In this document: piece after piece, positions 16,908 through 26,300 of the stretch
Layout of the letters: every line of letters begins with the position of its first letter
Numbering within the stretch: position 1 is the first letter of the stretch
Source: Chitinophagales bacterium
GTDB taxonomy: Bacteria; Bacteroidota; Bacteroidia; Chitinophagales; CAIOSU01
Direction of reading: 5' to 3'
DNA length: 64,000 nt
Assembly: GCA_026003335.1 (NCBI GenBank)
Contig: BPHB01000001.1
Coordinates: 1,200,591 to 1,264,590, forward strand
Position numbers and translations under genes: made by a program
Notes under the pieces: model-generated
What the model saw: only the letters and a program-made list of their open reading frames with translations
Told to the model about the DNA's origin: nothing
The model's database searches: none

Positions 16908-19550
16908 ATGTGGACTAAGACAAAAAGGATATTCCTATTTACCTGTTTCTGGATGACAGGGGCAGTGTATGCCAATGCGCAGTGCGTAAATCCCGCCCTC
17001 ATTGACACTACCCAGACGTGCACGGGCTTTCAGCCTGTGTGTGGCTGCAACAATATCACCTATGTCAATGCCTGTGAGGCAGAATACTACGGAGGATTAA
17101 CCAATTGGTCGGCAGGTCCCTGCCCGACAGCGGCAGGTTGCCAGGCCAATTTTCAGATCAGCATTCAGACGAGCCCCTCGGCAGGATTTATCGTTGCTTT
17201 CCAGAATACTTCTATAGGGGCCTATACGTCATCAGAGTGGAGCTTTGGGGATGGAAGTTTTTCCATCATTACCAGTCCAACCCATACCTATACACAAGCA
17301 GGAAGTTACCTGGTTTGTCTGATTGTATCCGGTACCCCAAACTGCCGCGATACTATTTGCAAGCCCGTTGTGCTCAGTACCATCCATAGCTGTGTGGATA
17401 GCAACCGTATTAACCTTTTGCAACCATGTCCAACGGTTTACAACCCGGTGTGCGGCTGCGATGGGGTTACCTATTTTAATGATTGTGAAGCCAAATACCG
17501 CGGAGGTGTGACCCAGTGGACGCTGGGGTCCTGCCCGGGCAGCTCATTCTGTGAGGCAAGATTTAATTATAGCGTGTATACTGGCCCGATGGGTTATGCT
17601 GTGGTGTTTGATAATCAGTCCACCGGTCATTTCGATTTTTCTCATTGGGATTTTGGAAATGGCCTTACTTCTAACATAAAAAATCCGGTAATACCGCTTC
17701 CGGCCAATCATCTTCCGGCAATTCTTGAAGTTTGCCTGACCATCAGCGACAGCGCCCAAGCCTGCACAGATACTTATTGTCAATATATTAACCTGTCTCC
17801 TCCCGGGTGTTTTGAGCCCCTGGCTTTAGCACCTGGTAGGTCTTGCCCTGCGCTGTTTGATCCGGTCTGCGGATGCGATGGGAATACCTACTCTAATCCT
17901 TGTGAAGCCTTATATTACCATGGCATTACTTCGTGGACAGCAGGCACCTGTAATGCGCCCCATCCATGCCATGCAAGTTTCAGTTTTGTTGTTCAGGGCA
18001 TGCAGGTCAGCTTTACCAATACCTCTGGCGCAGGGGCTCAAATAACAAACTGGAACTTTGGTGATAACACCACCTCTACCTTGCGTAATCCCGTGCATAC
18101 CTATACGGCTGCGGGCAGATATACCGTTTGCCTTTCGGTGACAGATTCGGCAGGACATTGTCAGGATGTTTTCTGCAGCAGTGTTACCATTGCCGGTACG
18201 GGACAGCCCTGTCGCAACAGCAACATGATTAAAAACGTCCCTTGTCCCTCTACAATGAATCCGGTCTGCGGATGCGATGGCATCACATATAGCAATGCCT
18301 GCCGGGCGGAAAATAACGGGGTAACCAACTATACGGCAGGTCCCTGCATACAGCAGAATATTCAATCCTGCAAATCTTTCTTTACATTTCAGATTCAAAC
18401 CGGGTCCATAGGCTACAACGTCCAGTTCAACAACCAGGCAACAGGCAATGCCACTTCCTATAAATGGAGTTTTGGCGATGGAAGTATGCAAACAACAGTT
18501 AGTCCGTCCCACACCTACCTCATTCCAGGCAACTACACCGTATGCCTTACTATTGAAGATACAGTACTTAACTGTGCAGATACCTATTGTGAAAATATCA
18601 CCGTAGATGCCGGTATGTCCTGTTTCAGCCAATCGGTAATTGACTCACATATTGTCTGCCCTACTGTGATTGATCCGGTATGCGGATGTGACGGAAAAAC
18701 ATACGCGAATAGTTGTGAAGCTTACTACCGGCATGGAATCACATACTGGACAAAAGGTGCCTGCAACAATTCCTGTAGGGCTATATTCACTTTTACGGTT
18801 GACTCTACAGGAAAGGGCGTTTCTTTCAGAAATGCTTCTGTTGGCGGTTTATTTCAGTTATACTGGGATTTTGGTGATGGCAGGAGCTCAACAGCCGATA
18901 GTCCGTTTCACTACTATGACATAGAAGCACCTCAGGTATTCAGCGTTTGCCTTACCATATATGACAGTACTACCCATTGTACCGATCAGGTGTGCAGAAC
19001 AATAGCGCTCTCCGGTTTTCCGGTTCCCTGCGTCAACGGATTCATGCATTATGCCGATTCCACGGGTATGACTTTGTTTTTTGAAAGTCAGCTATCCGGC
19101 AATCCGAAAAATATTTTGTGGGATTTTGGTGACGGCACATCCGCCAGTAGCATTGCGCCCTATCACACTTACCTGCAACCGGGACAATATATTATTTGCC
19201 TGACGGTAAATGATTCGGCAGCCGGATGTTTTGACACCTATTGCGATACGGTAACCGTAATGGCTTACACCGCAATAACCGGAACAGAACCGCTCTCTGC
19301 CTTCCACATTTTCCCTAATCCATCAGCCGGAGTTTTATATGTAACATTCAACCTGCCGCGGGCGGCTTCTGTAAAAGCGGAAATGTTTAATGTGCTGGGT
19401 GGGGCTACTCCGCTAATGGGCAACACAGTCTTCTCTCCCGGTCGTACCAGGTTAACGCTGGATGTATCAGAAGTACCCCCTGGTCTTTATCTGATAAAAC
19501 TGGTCATAAACAACCAGCCCTATTATCAGCGTTTATATGTGGTTCGGTGA
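16908..19550 (+). CDS. secreted multi-Kazal / PKD protein, T9SS type A
   Basis: An 880-residue exported protein in which Kazal-like and PKD domains alternate. After the signal peptide (1-25, ending ANAQ) come five Kazal-like domains at about 26-75, 162-212, 298-347, 428-478 and 567-618, each with C-P-x4-P-V-C-G-C-(D/N)-(G/N)-x-T-Y-x-N-x-C. Six PKD domains lie at about 80-160, 213-297, 350-425, 482-565, 620-700 and 703-785, with W-(D/S/N)-F-G-(D/N)-G and a Cys pair each. A type A T9SS sorting domain (about 795-880) begins FHIFPNPSAG. Kazal domains usually inhibit serine proteases by a substrate-like loop, so a protease-inhibitor array is the natural inference; activity is not proven. The ATG at 16908 starts a clean signal peptide 1 nt after the previous stop. 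A TTG at 16890 would add six residues. Confidence 0.88.
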   Translation: MWTKTKRIFLFTCFWMTGAVYANAQCVNPALIDTTQTCTGFQPVCGCNNITYVNACEAEYYGGLTNWSAGPCPTAAGCQANFQISIQTSPSAGFIVAFQNTSIGAYTSSEWSFGDGSFSIITSPTHTYTQAGSYLVCLIVSGTPNCRDTICKPVVLSTIHSCVDSNRINLLQPCPTVYNPVCGCDGVTYFNDCEAKYRGGVTQWTLGSCPGSSFCEARFNYSVYTGPMGYAVVFDNQSTGHFDFSHWDFGNGLTSNIKNPVIPLPANHLPAILEVCLTISDSAQACTDTYCQYINLSPPGCFEPLALAPGRSCPALFDPVCGCDGNTYSNPCEALYYHGITSWTAGTCNAPHPCHASFSFVVQGMQVSFTNTSGAGAQITNWNFGDNTTSTLRNPVHTYTAAGRYTVCLSVTDSAGHCQDVFCSSVTIAGTGQPCRNSNMIKNVPCPSTMNPVCGCDGITYSNACRAENNGVTNYTAGPCIQQNIQSCKSFFTFQIQTGSIGYNVQFNNQATGNATSYKWSFGDGSMQTTVSPSHTYLIPGNYTVCLTIEDTVLNCADTYCENITVDAGMSCFSQSVIDSHIVCPTVIDPVCGCDGKTYANSCEAYYRHGITYWTKGACNNSCRAIFTFTVDSTGKGVSFRNASVGGLFQLYWDFGDGRSSTADSPFHYYDIEAPQVFSVCLTIYDSTTHCTDQVCRTIALSGFPVPCVNGFMHYADSTGMTLFFESQLSGNPKNILWDFGDGTSASSIAPYHTYLQPGQYIICLTVNDSAAGCFDTYCDTVTVMAYTAITGTEPLSAFHIFPNPSAGVLYVTFNLPRAASVKAEMFNVLGGATPLMGNTVFSPGRTRLTLDVSEVPPGLYLIKLVINNQPYYQRLYVVR

Positions 19551-19599
19551 ACCTATTCTGGCTGCATAGCCAATGCTGCTCATTGCGGTAAAATGCGAT

Positions 19600-19612
19600 G
19601 GAGCTGTGCTCC
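19600..19612. terminator. small hairpin between convergent genes
   Basis: GGAGC-TGT-GCTCC forms a 5-bp stem with a 3-nt loop in the 74-nt gap between the Kazal/PKD gene and the convergent gene at 19625. There is no clear T-run on either side, so a bidirectional terminator is only a guess from position. Confidence 0.22.
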
Positions 19613-19624
19613 TGAAGCGAGCCT

Positions 19625-20293
19625 TTATTCTTGCTCAGAGCTGACTTTTGAAGAAGCATAGATATCCATGTCCAGCAGCTTCAGTTTTTCATCCAATGAC
19701 ATGGACAGGAAAGTTCTCAGGCTCATATCGGGGCGAATCAACCCGCGTTCTTTCAGGGCAAAGTAAAAGGTAGCTGCGGTTATAGGTTTTCCTTTCTCAA
19801 GATAAGCAACCAGTTTTTTATCCCCTACCAGCTCACGACCGTCAATATAGCGAAATGAACCATCGGGAAGCATGAAATATTGTTTTTCTGCCGGATTCAC
19901 AAAAATATAATCTGCTTTGCCTTCCAGGGCTTCACGAATGGCTGCAGTTGCTTCCACGCCCTCCAATTCAATATAGCGCGTTTCGCGATCAAGGGTGTGT
20001 GTGATCATACCAATAAGAATAGCCGTATTATCCAGGCCATCCAGCGGAATTACCTGATATTCCTTATATTTTTTGTCAGGCCTTGGTGTGAGTGTGTAGG
20101 TATACTCCTGATAATTAAAAATTGAAATATCTACTCCTGAGGGGATTGTATTTTTTTTCACTGCCGGAGTGTTGCTTGCAAAAACCTGCACCTGGAATTG
20201 ATCCAAAACCTGCCTGGCCGGCTGACCCAAAAGCTGCATACAGCAGCAGCATAAAGAGCATATTACTACCATTCGCCTCATAATCCATCCCAT
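19625..20293 (-). CDS. exported protein of unknown function
   Basis: I do not recognise a family for this 222-residue protein. It begins MGWIMRRMVVICSLCCCC and continues to a likely signal-peptide end at LLGQP; starts at Met5 or Met8 are equally possible. The mature part is soluble: a beta-rich first half, a helical segment IELEGVEATAAIREALEGKA, then FMLPDGSFRYIDGRELV and a C-terminal helical region. There is no lipobox, barrel pattern or T9SS domain, so a periplasmic location is most likely. An inverted repeat (20300-20321) lies just upstream of the start. No neighbour suggests a role. Confidence 0.65.
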   Translation of the reverse strand: MGWIMRRMVVICSLCCCCMQLLGQPARQVLDQFQVQVFASNTPAVKKNTIPSGVDISIFNYQEYTYTLTPRPDKKYKEYQVIPLDGLDNTAILIGMITHTLDRETRYIELEGVEATAAIREALEGKADYIFVNPAEKQYFMLPDGSFRYIDGRELVGDKKLVAYLEKGKPITAATFYFALKERGLIRPDMSLRTFLSMSLDEKLKLLDMDIYASSKVSSEQE

Positions 20294-20299
20294 TTTTAC

Positions 20300-20321
20300 C
20301 GGGCACCATAGATGTTGCCCG
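20300..20321. promoter_or_regulatory. inverted repeat directly upstream of the 19625-20293 gene
   Basis: CGGGCA-N10-TGCCCG lies 7-28 nt upstream of the first ATG on the minus strand, and flanking TTA/TAA bases extend the symmetry with one bulge. In RNA it would be a GC-rich hairpin over the ribosome landing site. A DNA operator is the other reading. No T-run follows, so a terminator is unlikely. Confidence 0.35.
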
Positions 20322-20450
20322 TAATAATTACCAGAAAAACACTATATCCGTTTCACCTATACGGAAATCAAGGCGGCAGGGTTACGCAGAACCTTACATC
20401 ATCCAAGCTGAAAGTCATTGCTGAATAAGAAGCTGCATCTTTCTGCAGGC

Positions 20451-20477
20451 AAAAAATAAAAGCAGCCTCAAACGAGG
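20451..20477 (-). terminator. candidate terminator after the M28 peptidase gene
   Basis: On the minus strand, 32 nt after the stop at 20509, CCTC-GTTT-GAGG is followed by CTGC and then a T-rich tract (TTTTATTTTTT). The stem is only 4 bp, so it is weak, but its position at the end of cysS plus the peptidase gene fits. Confidence 0.38.
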
Positions 20478-20508
20478 AACAAGCAAAAACCGGTAAGACA
20501 ATAAATAC

Positions 20509-21516
20509 CTATGCCGAACCGGCATCTTCCTGATAAACGGTTTGCAAAACCGTTTGCCCGACCGCTCTCAGTACTTCTTTATCAATGATATCCATATTAT
20601 CGCGGTGGGTATGCCAGAAGCTGCCGAAAGCATGCTGCTGACCGTTTTCAAGGTAAATAATGTTAATGGTGGGTATGGATGCCATAGTATTGATGTAATA
20701 ATGATCATCAATGACCGGCTGGGAGCTTTTTGTAAAAGAAAAGTAAGATGAATATCCCAGCAGAGCGGCATTATTCCACACACGTCTGACCAACGATGGA
20801 GCAAACCGCAGGGAGTACTGCTCCATCGGGAAGACACTTCCTTTTGCGCCTACCATGTCCAGCAAAATGCCGAAGCGTGCCCGATAACCTGGCACGTGAG
20901 GATTTTTTGCCCAGTATTGAGAGCCGAGGCAATAAGAATCCGGCATGTACGGATAGTTGGAATTTTCCGGCTGGCCGTAGTCTTCTACGTCAAAAAGAAT
21001 AATATCCACGCCCACCTGAACCGGCTGTTTTTTCAGTTGCCGGGCTATTTCCAGCAAAACGGCAACTCCGCTGGCGCCATCATTAGCGCCATCAATAGGT
21101 TGATTGCGTTTGGACACGTCCGGGTCCTGATCGGCAAAAGGACGGGTGTCCCAGTGGGCAGCCAGTAAAACGCGATGCGGATTTTGGGGATTAAAAGCTG
21201 CGATGATGTTTTTAAAATGCAGCAGAGTGCCATCAAAAGCCTTCACCTGGCCGGTTTGCAGATACACAGTATCAGCAAAGCTACGCAACATACTATCCAG
21301 CCAGTTGCCGCAGGCAATATGTGCTGGAGTGTTGGGCACCCTGGGGCCGAAGGCTACCTGACGGGCAAGGTAAAAGTAGGCTGAATCGGCATTGAAATCC
21401 GGGGTATTCACCAGCACATACTGTGGAGGCTGTTCGGTCTTCACCGGTTGCCGGCATTTATCCATGCAGCCACAGAGCATTACAGTAAAAAAAACAACGA
21501 TGAGCTGAATGCGCAT
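20509..21516 (-). CDS. M28-family / glutaminyl-peptide cyclotransferase lipoprotein
   Basis: A 335-residue lipoprotein: the signal segment ends M-L-C-G-C, giving lipidated Cys17. The zinc-hydrolase fold of family M28 is clear from AHWDTRPFAD (zinc-ligand His region), IDGANDGASGVAVLLE (bridging Asp), FDVEDYG (catalytic and zinc-binding acids), and the late THRDNMD motif carrying the last zinc His. The W-D-T-R-P and S-x-W-H-T-H-R-D arrangement is closer to glutaminyl cyclases, which convert N-terminal Gln to pyroglutamate, than to aminopeptidases. T9SS and periplasmic proteins in Bacteroidota often carry N-terminal pyroglutamate, so a role in maturing exported proteins is reasonable inference. 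The ATG overlaps the cysS stop by one base (TAATG), which indicates translational coupling. Confidence 0.88.
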   Translation of the reverse strand: MRIQLIVVFFTVMLCGCMDKCRQPVKTEQPPQYVLVNTPDFNADSAYFYLARQVAFGPRVPNTPAHIACGNWLDSMLRSFADTVYLQTGQVKAFDGTLLHFKNIIAAFNPQNPHRVLLAAHWDTRPFADQDPDVSKRNQPIDGANDGASGVAVLLEIARQLKKQPVQVGVDIILFDVEDYGQPENSNYPYMPDSYCLGSQYWAKNPHVPGYRARFGILLDMVGAKGSVFPMEQYSLRFAPSLVRRVWNNAALLGYSSYFSFTKSSQPVIDDHYYINTMASIPTINIIYLENGQQHAFGSFWHTHRDNMDIIDKEVLRAVGQTVLQTVYQEDAGSA

Positions 21517-23015
21517 TAGTCGTTTTTAATTATCCATGAAGTTCCTTCCCTGCTGTCAAGCAACTGTATGTGCAGCCGGGCCAGCTCATCGCGGATATGG
21601 TCTGCAGTGCTGAAATCCTTTTTATCTCTGGCCTGCTTGCGAAGTTTAATGATTAATTCCATCAATCCATGCAGCAGCTTTTCCATATCAGGTGGCTCAT
21701 CCTTCAATCCAAGTACATCCAGAATATAGGTTTGATAGGTTTGAGCAAGTCTTTCAAAGGTTTCTTTGGAGATACTGTTCAGCGGCAGCTTCCGGTCAAA
21801 GAATGCATTTATCCTGGAAGCCATTTCAAAAAGGTTGGCCAGAGTCATGGCGGTATTAAAGTCATCATCCATGTATTGCTTGCAGCGGTCGCAAAGCTGG
21901 TTGATTTCGGCATCCAGCTGCGGATGCTTATTTTCTTGACTTTCCGGATACTGTAACTTTTTCAGGTTGGAAAGGGTGAACATCAGCTTGCGAAAGCCTT
22001 TTTCTGCCGCCTGCAGGGCTTCATTGGAAAAGTCAAGGGTGCTGCGGTAATGCGTTTGCATCATAAAAAATCTCACCGTCATTGGTGAGTAGCCCCGGTC
22101 CAGCAAGGGATGATTACCGGTAAAAAGCTCCATGGGCAGGAAACCGTTGCCCGCACTTTTTGACATGCGCACCCCATTTACTGTAAGCATATTGGTATGA
22201 ATCCAATATTTCACCGGCTCGGAATGATAGCAAGCCCGTGACTGGGCAATTTCATTGGTATGGTGGGTAGGTATGAGATCCATGCCGCCCCCGTGAATGT
22301 CAAAGGTATTACCCAGATATTTGGTACTCATAGCTGAGCATTCAATATGCCAACCCGGGAAACCCCACCCCCAGGGCGAGGGCCAGCGCATGAGATGCTC
22401 GGGTTTAGCTTTTATCCAGAGGGCAAAATCCAGACGCCCTCTTTTTTCATCCTGTCCACCAAGCTCACGGGTGCCTTCCAGGAGTTGTTCCGGTTTCCTG
22501 TTTGACAATTCTCCGTAATTATAATGCTTACTGTATTTCTCCACATCAAAATAAACCGTTCCGTTTACCTCATAGGCATAGCCGGCATCCAGTATTTTTT
22601 TAGTCATTTCAATCTGTTCACAAATATGGCCGGTAGCGGTAGGTTCAATACTTGGCGGGAGTGTATTAAAAAGACTCATCACATGATGAAAGCTGAGCGT
22701 ATACTTCTGCACCACCTCCATAGGCTCCAGTTGCTCCAGTTTGGCTTTTTTGCTGAATTTATCCTCGCCCTCATCTCTGTCACCTTCCAGATGTCCGGCA
22801 TCGGTGATATTGCGCACATAACGCACCTTATATCCCAAATGCATCAGATAACGATATATCATATCAAAAGAAATAAAGGTGCGGCAATTTCCCAGATGCA
22901 CATCGTTATAAACGGTAGGCCCGCATACATACATACCCACATAAGGAGGATTCAACGGCTGAAATTTATCCTTCCTGCGGGTAAGGGTATTGTATATATG
23001 TAACTCGCTTGGCAT
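21516..23015 (-). CDS. cysS: cysteine--tRNA ligase
   Basis: A 499-residue class I aminoacyl-tRNA synthetase that charges tRNA-Cys. Zinc ligand Cys31 lies in [10 protein letters not shown], and the HIGH motif appears as HLGN (40-43), a usual variant for this enzyme. [10 protein letters not shown] and [18 protein letters not shown] supply the remaining zinc ligands and active site, and RMSKSAGN is the KMSKS loop. The C-terminal helical anticodon-binding region is complete. Its stop overlaps the start of the glutaminyl-cyclase-like gene. A -7-like element lies 16 nt upstream of the start. Confidence 0.97.
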   Translation of the reverse strand: MPSELHIYNTLTRRKDKFQPLNPPYVGMYVCGPTVYNDVHLGNCRTFISFDMIYRYLMHLGYKVRYVRNITDAGHLEGDRDEGEDKFSKKAKLEQLEPMEVVQKYTLSFHHVMSLFNTLPPSIEPTATGHICEQIEMTKKILDAGYAYEVNGTVYFDVEKYSKHYNYGELSNRKPEQLLEGTRELGGQDEKRGRLDFALWIKAKPEHLMRWPSPWGWGFPGWHIECSAMSTKYLGNTFDIHGGGMDLIPTHHTNEIAQSRACYHSEPVKYWIHTNMLTVNGVRMSKSAGNGFLPMELFTGNHPLLDRGYSPMTVRFFMMQTHYRSTLDFSNEALQAAEKGFRKLMFTLSNLKKLQYPESQENKHPQLDAEINQLCDRCKQYMDDDFNTAMTLANLFEMASRINAFFDRKLPLNSISKETFERLAQTYQTYILDVLGLKDEPPDMEKLLHGLMELIIKLRKQARDKKDFSTADHIRDELARLHIQLLDSREGTSWIIKND

Positions 23016-23031
23016 GGGGCGTAAAGATAAT

Positions 23032-23039
23032 GTAAAAGC
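23032..23039 (-). promoter_or_regulatory. candidate -7 promoter element of cysS
   Basis: TATCTTTA on the minus strand, 16 nt before the cysS ATG, is one base from the Bacteroidota consensus TAnnTTTG and would give a leader of about 10 nt. No TTG is seen at the usual upstream spacing. Confidence 0.35.
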
Positions 23040-23397
23040 ACTAAGGAAAAACCATGCAGGAAGGCCTGTACGGAGAACTTGAGAAGGCTCCGTCTTTCGG
23101 TAATACGTAATTCATGTTTCAGCACAGACCTTAGCCGCATTGTAAGCAATAATACATTCCGTTATCCGCACCTATCTCAGAAATGCTCTAATTGCATTAT
23201 GATGCAGCCATCCATTTTGCTGAAACCAGCAGAATCAGCGGGAAATTTCATCCGCAGATGACGCAGATATACACAGATTTTTATTTTTGAGATAGCGGCT
23301 CAAGCACTACAGGCAGGTGTGGTGTTATATTTTGTATGATAGGCCTCTGGTCCTGAATTCTGGCAGGAAAATAAACTTTTGCCAGCCCTGAGGCATG
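23040..23397. other. intergenic region between cysS and the outer-membrane protein operon
   Basis: This stretch has no ORF with coding character; short open frames on the plus strand show no recognisable protein. It contains the CGCAGAT tandem motif described separately (23253-23278) and an imperfect inverted pair CTGGCA/TGCCAG at about 23370-23395. It is the longest gene-free stretch in the first half of the window apart from overlapping regulatory sequence. Confidence 0.6.
23253..23278 (+). repeat. short tandem CGCAGAT-type intergenic repeat
   Basis: Three copies of a 7-nt unit start at 23253 (CGCAGAT), 23262 (CGCAGAT) and 23272 (CACAGAT), with a 9-10 nt period, followed by a T-rich tract. 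The preceding ATCAGCGGGAAATTTCATC contains a degenerate inverted version. I recall similar CGCAGATTA-type strings as dispersed intergenic elements in Bacteroidota and cyanobacteria, but cannot verify copy number here. Confidence 0.55.
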
Positions 23398-26300
23398 CTA
23401 TTCTTGGGGACAGCCGTAGTTGGATGCTGGTCCCGGGATATTGGGACAATCATCCAACCGGTCTTCAATGCCATCGCCATCGGTATCGGGGCAGCCCTTG
23501 AATTGTGGCAGGCCAGCTTTGTAAGGACATTCATCCAGGCTGTTTATGATGCCATCGCCATCGCTGTCAATTCTATCATCGGTTTTATCCCTGGGATTGG
23601 TTTTATCCCGGTTCACTTCGTCACCATCATTTACACCACCGCCATCGGTGTCGGCATTCAGGGGGTCTGTTTTGGTGATGTTTATTTCCATACCATCATC
23701 TAAACCGTCATCATCGGAATCTTTTTTATTGGGATTTGTGGAATATGTATTGACTTCCACGTAGTCGCTGAGTTGATCTCCATCAGTGTCAGGATTGAGG
23801 GGATCGGTTCCAAGCCCGACTTCTTCTCCGTCAATAAGGCCATCCCCATCCGTATCGGGATTCCGCGGGTTGGTTTTTCTTGCCTTCTCATCTGCGTCAC
23901 TCAATCCGTCTTTGTCATTATCTTTGATTTTGATTTCCCGCACTTTATATTTTTTCTCTTTCTTGGCAATGACTTTGGTTATTTTGATACCCAGGAAAGC
24001 ATAATGGTCAAGCTTGTTGGGAGAATTTGTTTTCCTGCCATCGGGAAATGTAAAGGCGTCATTATATCCTGAATTGGGATTCGGACTATTGGGGTTGTTA
24101 TCTATAACACCCTGATCTACATTTACCAATGAGGGATTGGCCAGTAGTGCAGCAGTGTTGTAGGTGGTAGTGATTCCCGTATTGGGGTCGGTGAAGGTAA
24201 TGGTATTATCCAGGCGCACTTTCTCTCTTCCGGCTTTGCCCCAGATTTCAGGGTTTGCATCTACTATGGATTGGTGTGCTCCCAAGGGAATGCCTGTTAC
24301 CGGATCAATGAGCATATCCCCGTTGCTATTGTATCTGGCACGATCCCAGTAATAGCCTCCTACATCATCCAGATATTTGGTGGTAGAAATTCTCACTCCC
24401 AGTTCAATGCCCAAAGTCCACTTATTGTAGATGATATAATCAAGGGAAATACCAATAGGAAAGGAAACCTGAAAGCGGCTGTATTGTTTGGGTGCAAAAT
24501 GATCCTTATATAATTCGTAATTGGGGGAATTGTTGAGGGGATCGGCTTCAGGGTCTCTCCCACCTACGGTTTGACCTTCCGTACCTATGGGGCGCAGGGG
24601 CACCCACACATCTTTTCCTGAACCATCCGTCTGAAAGCTACCATCCCGGTAGGTGAGGTACACTGGATCGCTCTGATCATCTTTATACAGGTAGATACGA
24701 GCCTTGGGGTTGTTATTATGCAGTGCTATTCCGGCAAAAATGGTTGGAGTAAACTTCTCTCCGCGGCTGGTGCCGTATTTCAGCAGGTGCCAGTGGAAGG
24801 TAATACTGCCTTCAACCAGGTCATTGCGGAAGTTCAGTGCTCTGGCAGCACGGTCAGGGTCTTTGCTGCTGATTTCATTTCCTGAAATCCGGCCATACCA
24901 AAACATGGCCCTCAAAGAAATCCACTTATTGAGATTATACTGCCCGAAAAAGCCTGCAGAAAAATGAAATGCTGATGGCTCAATCAACTTGTAAGGCAGG
25001 GTCCCCATGTAGTTGGAAACCCCTAGCAAAAGACCTACTTCCCAGGTTTTGGTAAGTGAGCGATACGGACCTAATTGATTTATGCCTCCGATATTGGTGA
25101 GTGTTTCAATTGTTTTTACAGACTTCTCATCCGGCAGGAATGCTCCGCCCTCCACTTCCACGTTGATGGTACCGGCTTTTCTGCTGATAATATCTACAGT
25201 TCTGAGGCTGGGACCAGCCGTTCTTTTCAGGTTGTTAATGGCCTGCCGCCTGCCCAGCGTGAATTCCGGTACTATAAAGCCCTCTTCATCTTTAAAATTT
25301 TTCAGGATAGCATAGGCATAAGGATTTTTGACAAAAGCGGCATTGCTGGCAACAAAGGTGTAAGTCTTCCTGTCAGGCGACCATCTGGGCTGAGACAGGG
25401 CTACGGGAGCTTTTTGCAGAGTGCGCGAAATGGTATCATAAAAAACAGCCTCCAGTTGTACTTTATCAAAAGCTACCACAGGCTTATTGAAATGTAATTC
25501 AAACTGCACATTCCGGGGCTCCACATCCGGAATGGAGTCGTAGTTTTTTACTTCTACTCCGTTGATCAATACCTTCCAGATATGGGGCGGGGTTTCTTCT
25601 TTGGGTGCGGGCAACAGCGGCTCAGGTTTCAAAAGCGGCAGCCGGCTGTTTTGATAAAAGTGGTCGAAGGTGGACGACACATAATCCGGGTTTTTTGAGC
25701 GGAAAAAGTTATTGGGGATTTCAAAAAATTCACCATCACCCTGAATGCCGATACTTATTTCACGAATAATGGTATCCGTAGATGAATTGACCTGATAATT
25801 GCCGAAGATGGAGTTGTTTTCCATTTTCATCTTGTATTCAGCTCCGATGGCATCATAAAGACCAAACACGGGCGTATTGGAAGGTATGCCAATGTCTATA
25901 CCATAAACCACATTGTTGGTAATCAGGTTATTGTTGAATGTGAGTTTCAGAACGTTATCCTCAAAATTTTCAATAAAGATGGATCCCCAGTTATCATAAA
26001 ACGCATTGTAGGAAAACGAAAAGTTACAAACACTTTCTCCGGTAGCATCGTAAGGCATTACCGGACTGGTGATGAGGACATTGGATTCACCCGTAAAGAG
26101 TTCGGTGAAAACGTTTTTTTCAATAGTTACATTTTTACGATACCACTCTGACTCAAAGCGCAAGGGAATGTTCAGATTTTTAAACCAGGCATAACGGATG
26201 GTAATATCCCCTCCTTCGGTTCCCCGGACTACTATGCCATTGCCCGGGGTATTAGGGTTACGGCTGGTCAGTTCCACAAAATTGTTAGGTGCACCTGTAA

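Noticed and set aside
23398-24000. Asp-rich tail read as a calcium-binding dockerin
   Set aside because: The D-x-D-x-D-G units with the following (D/E)-E-x(4-6)-T-(D/N)-P spacing match thrombospondin type-3 repeats, and no paired dockerin helices are seen.
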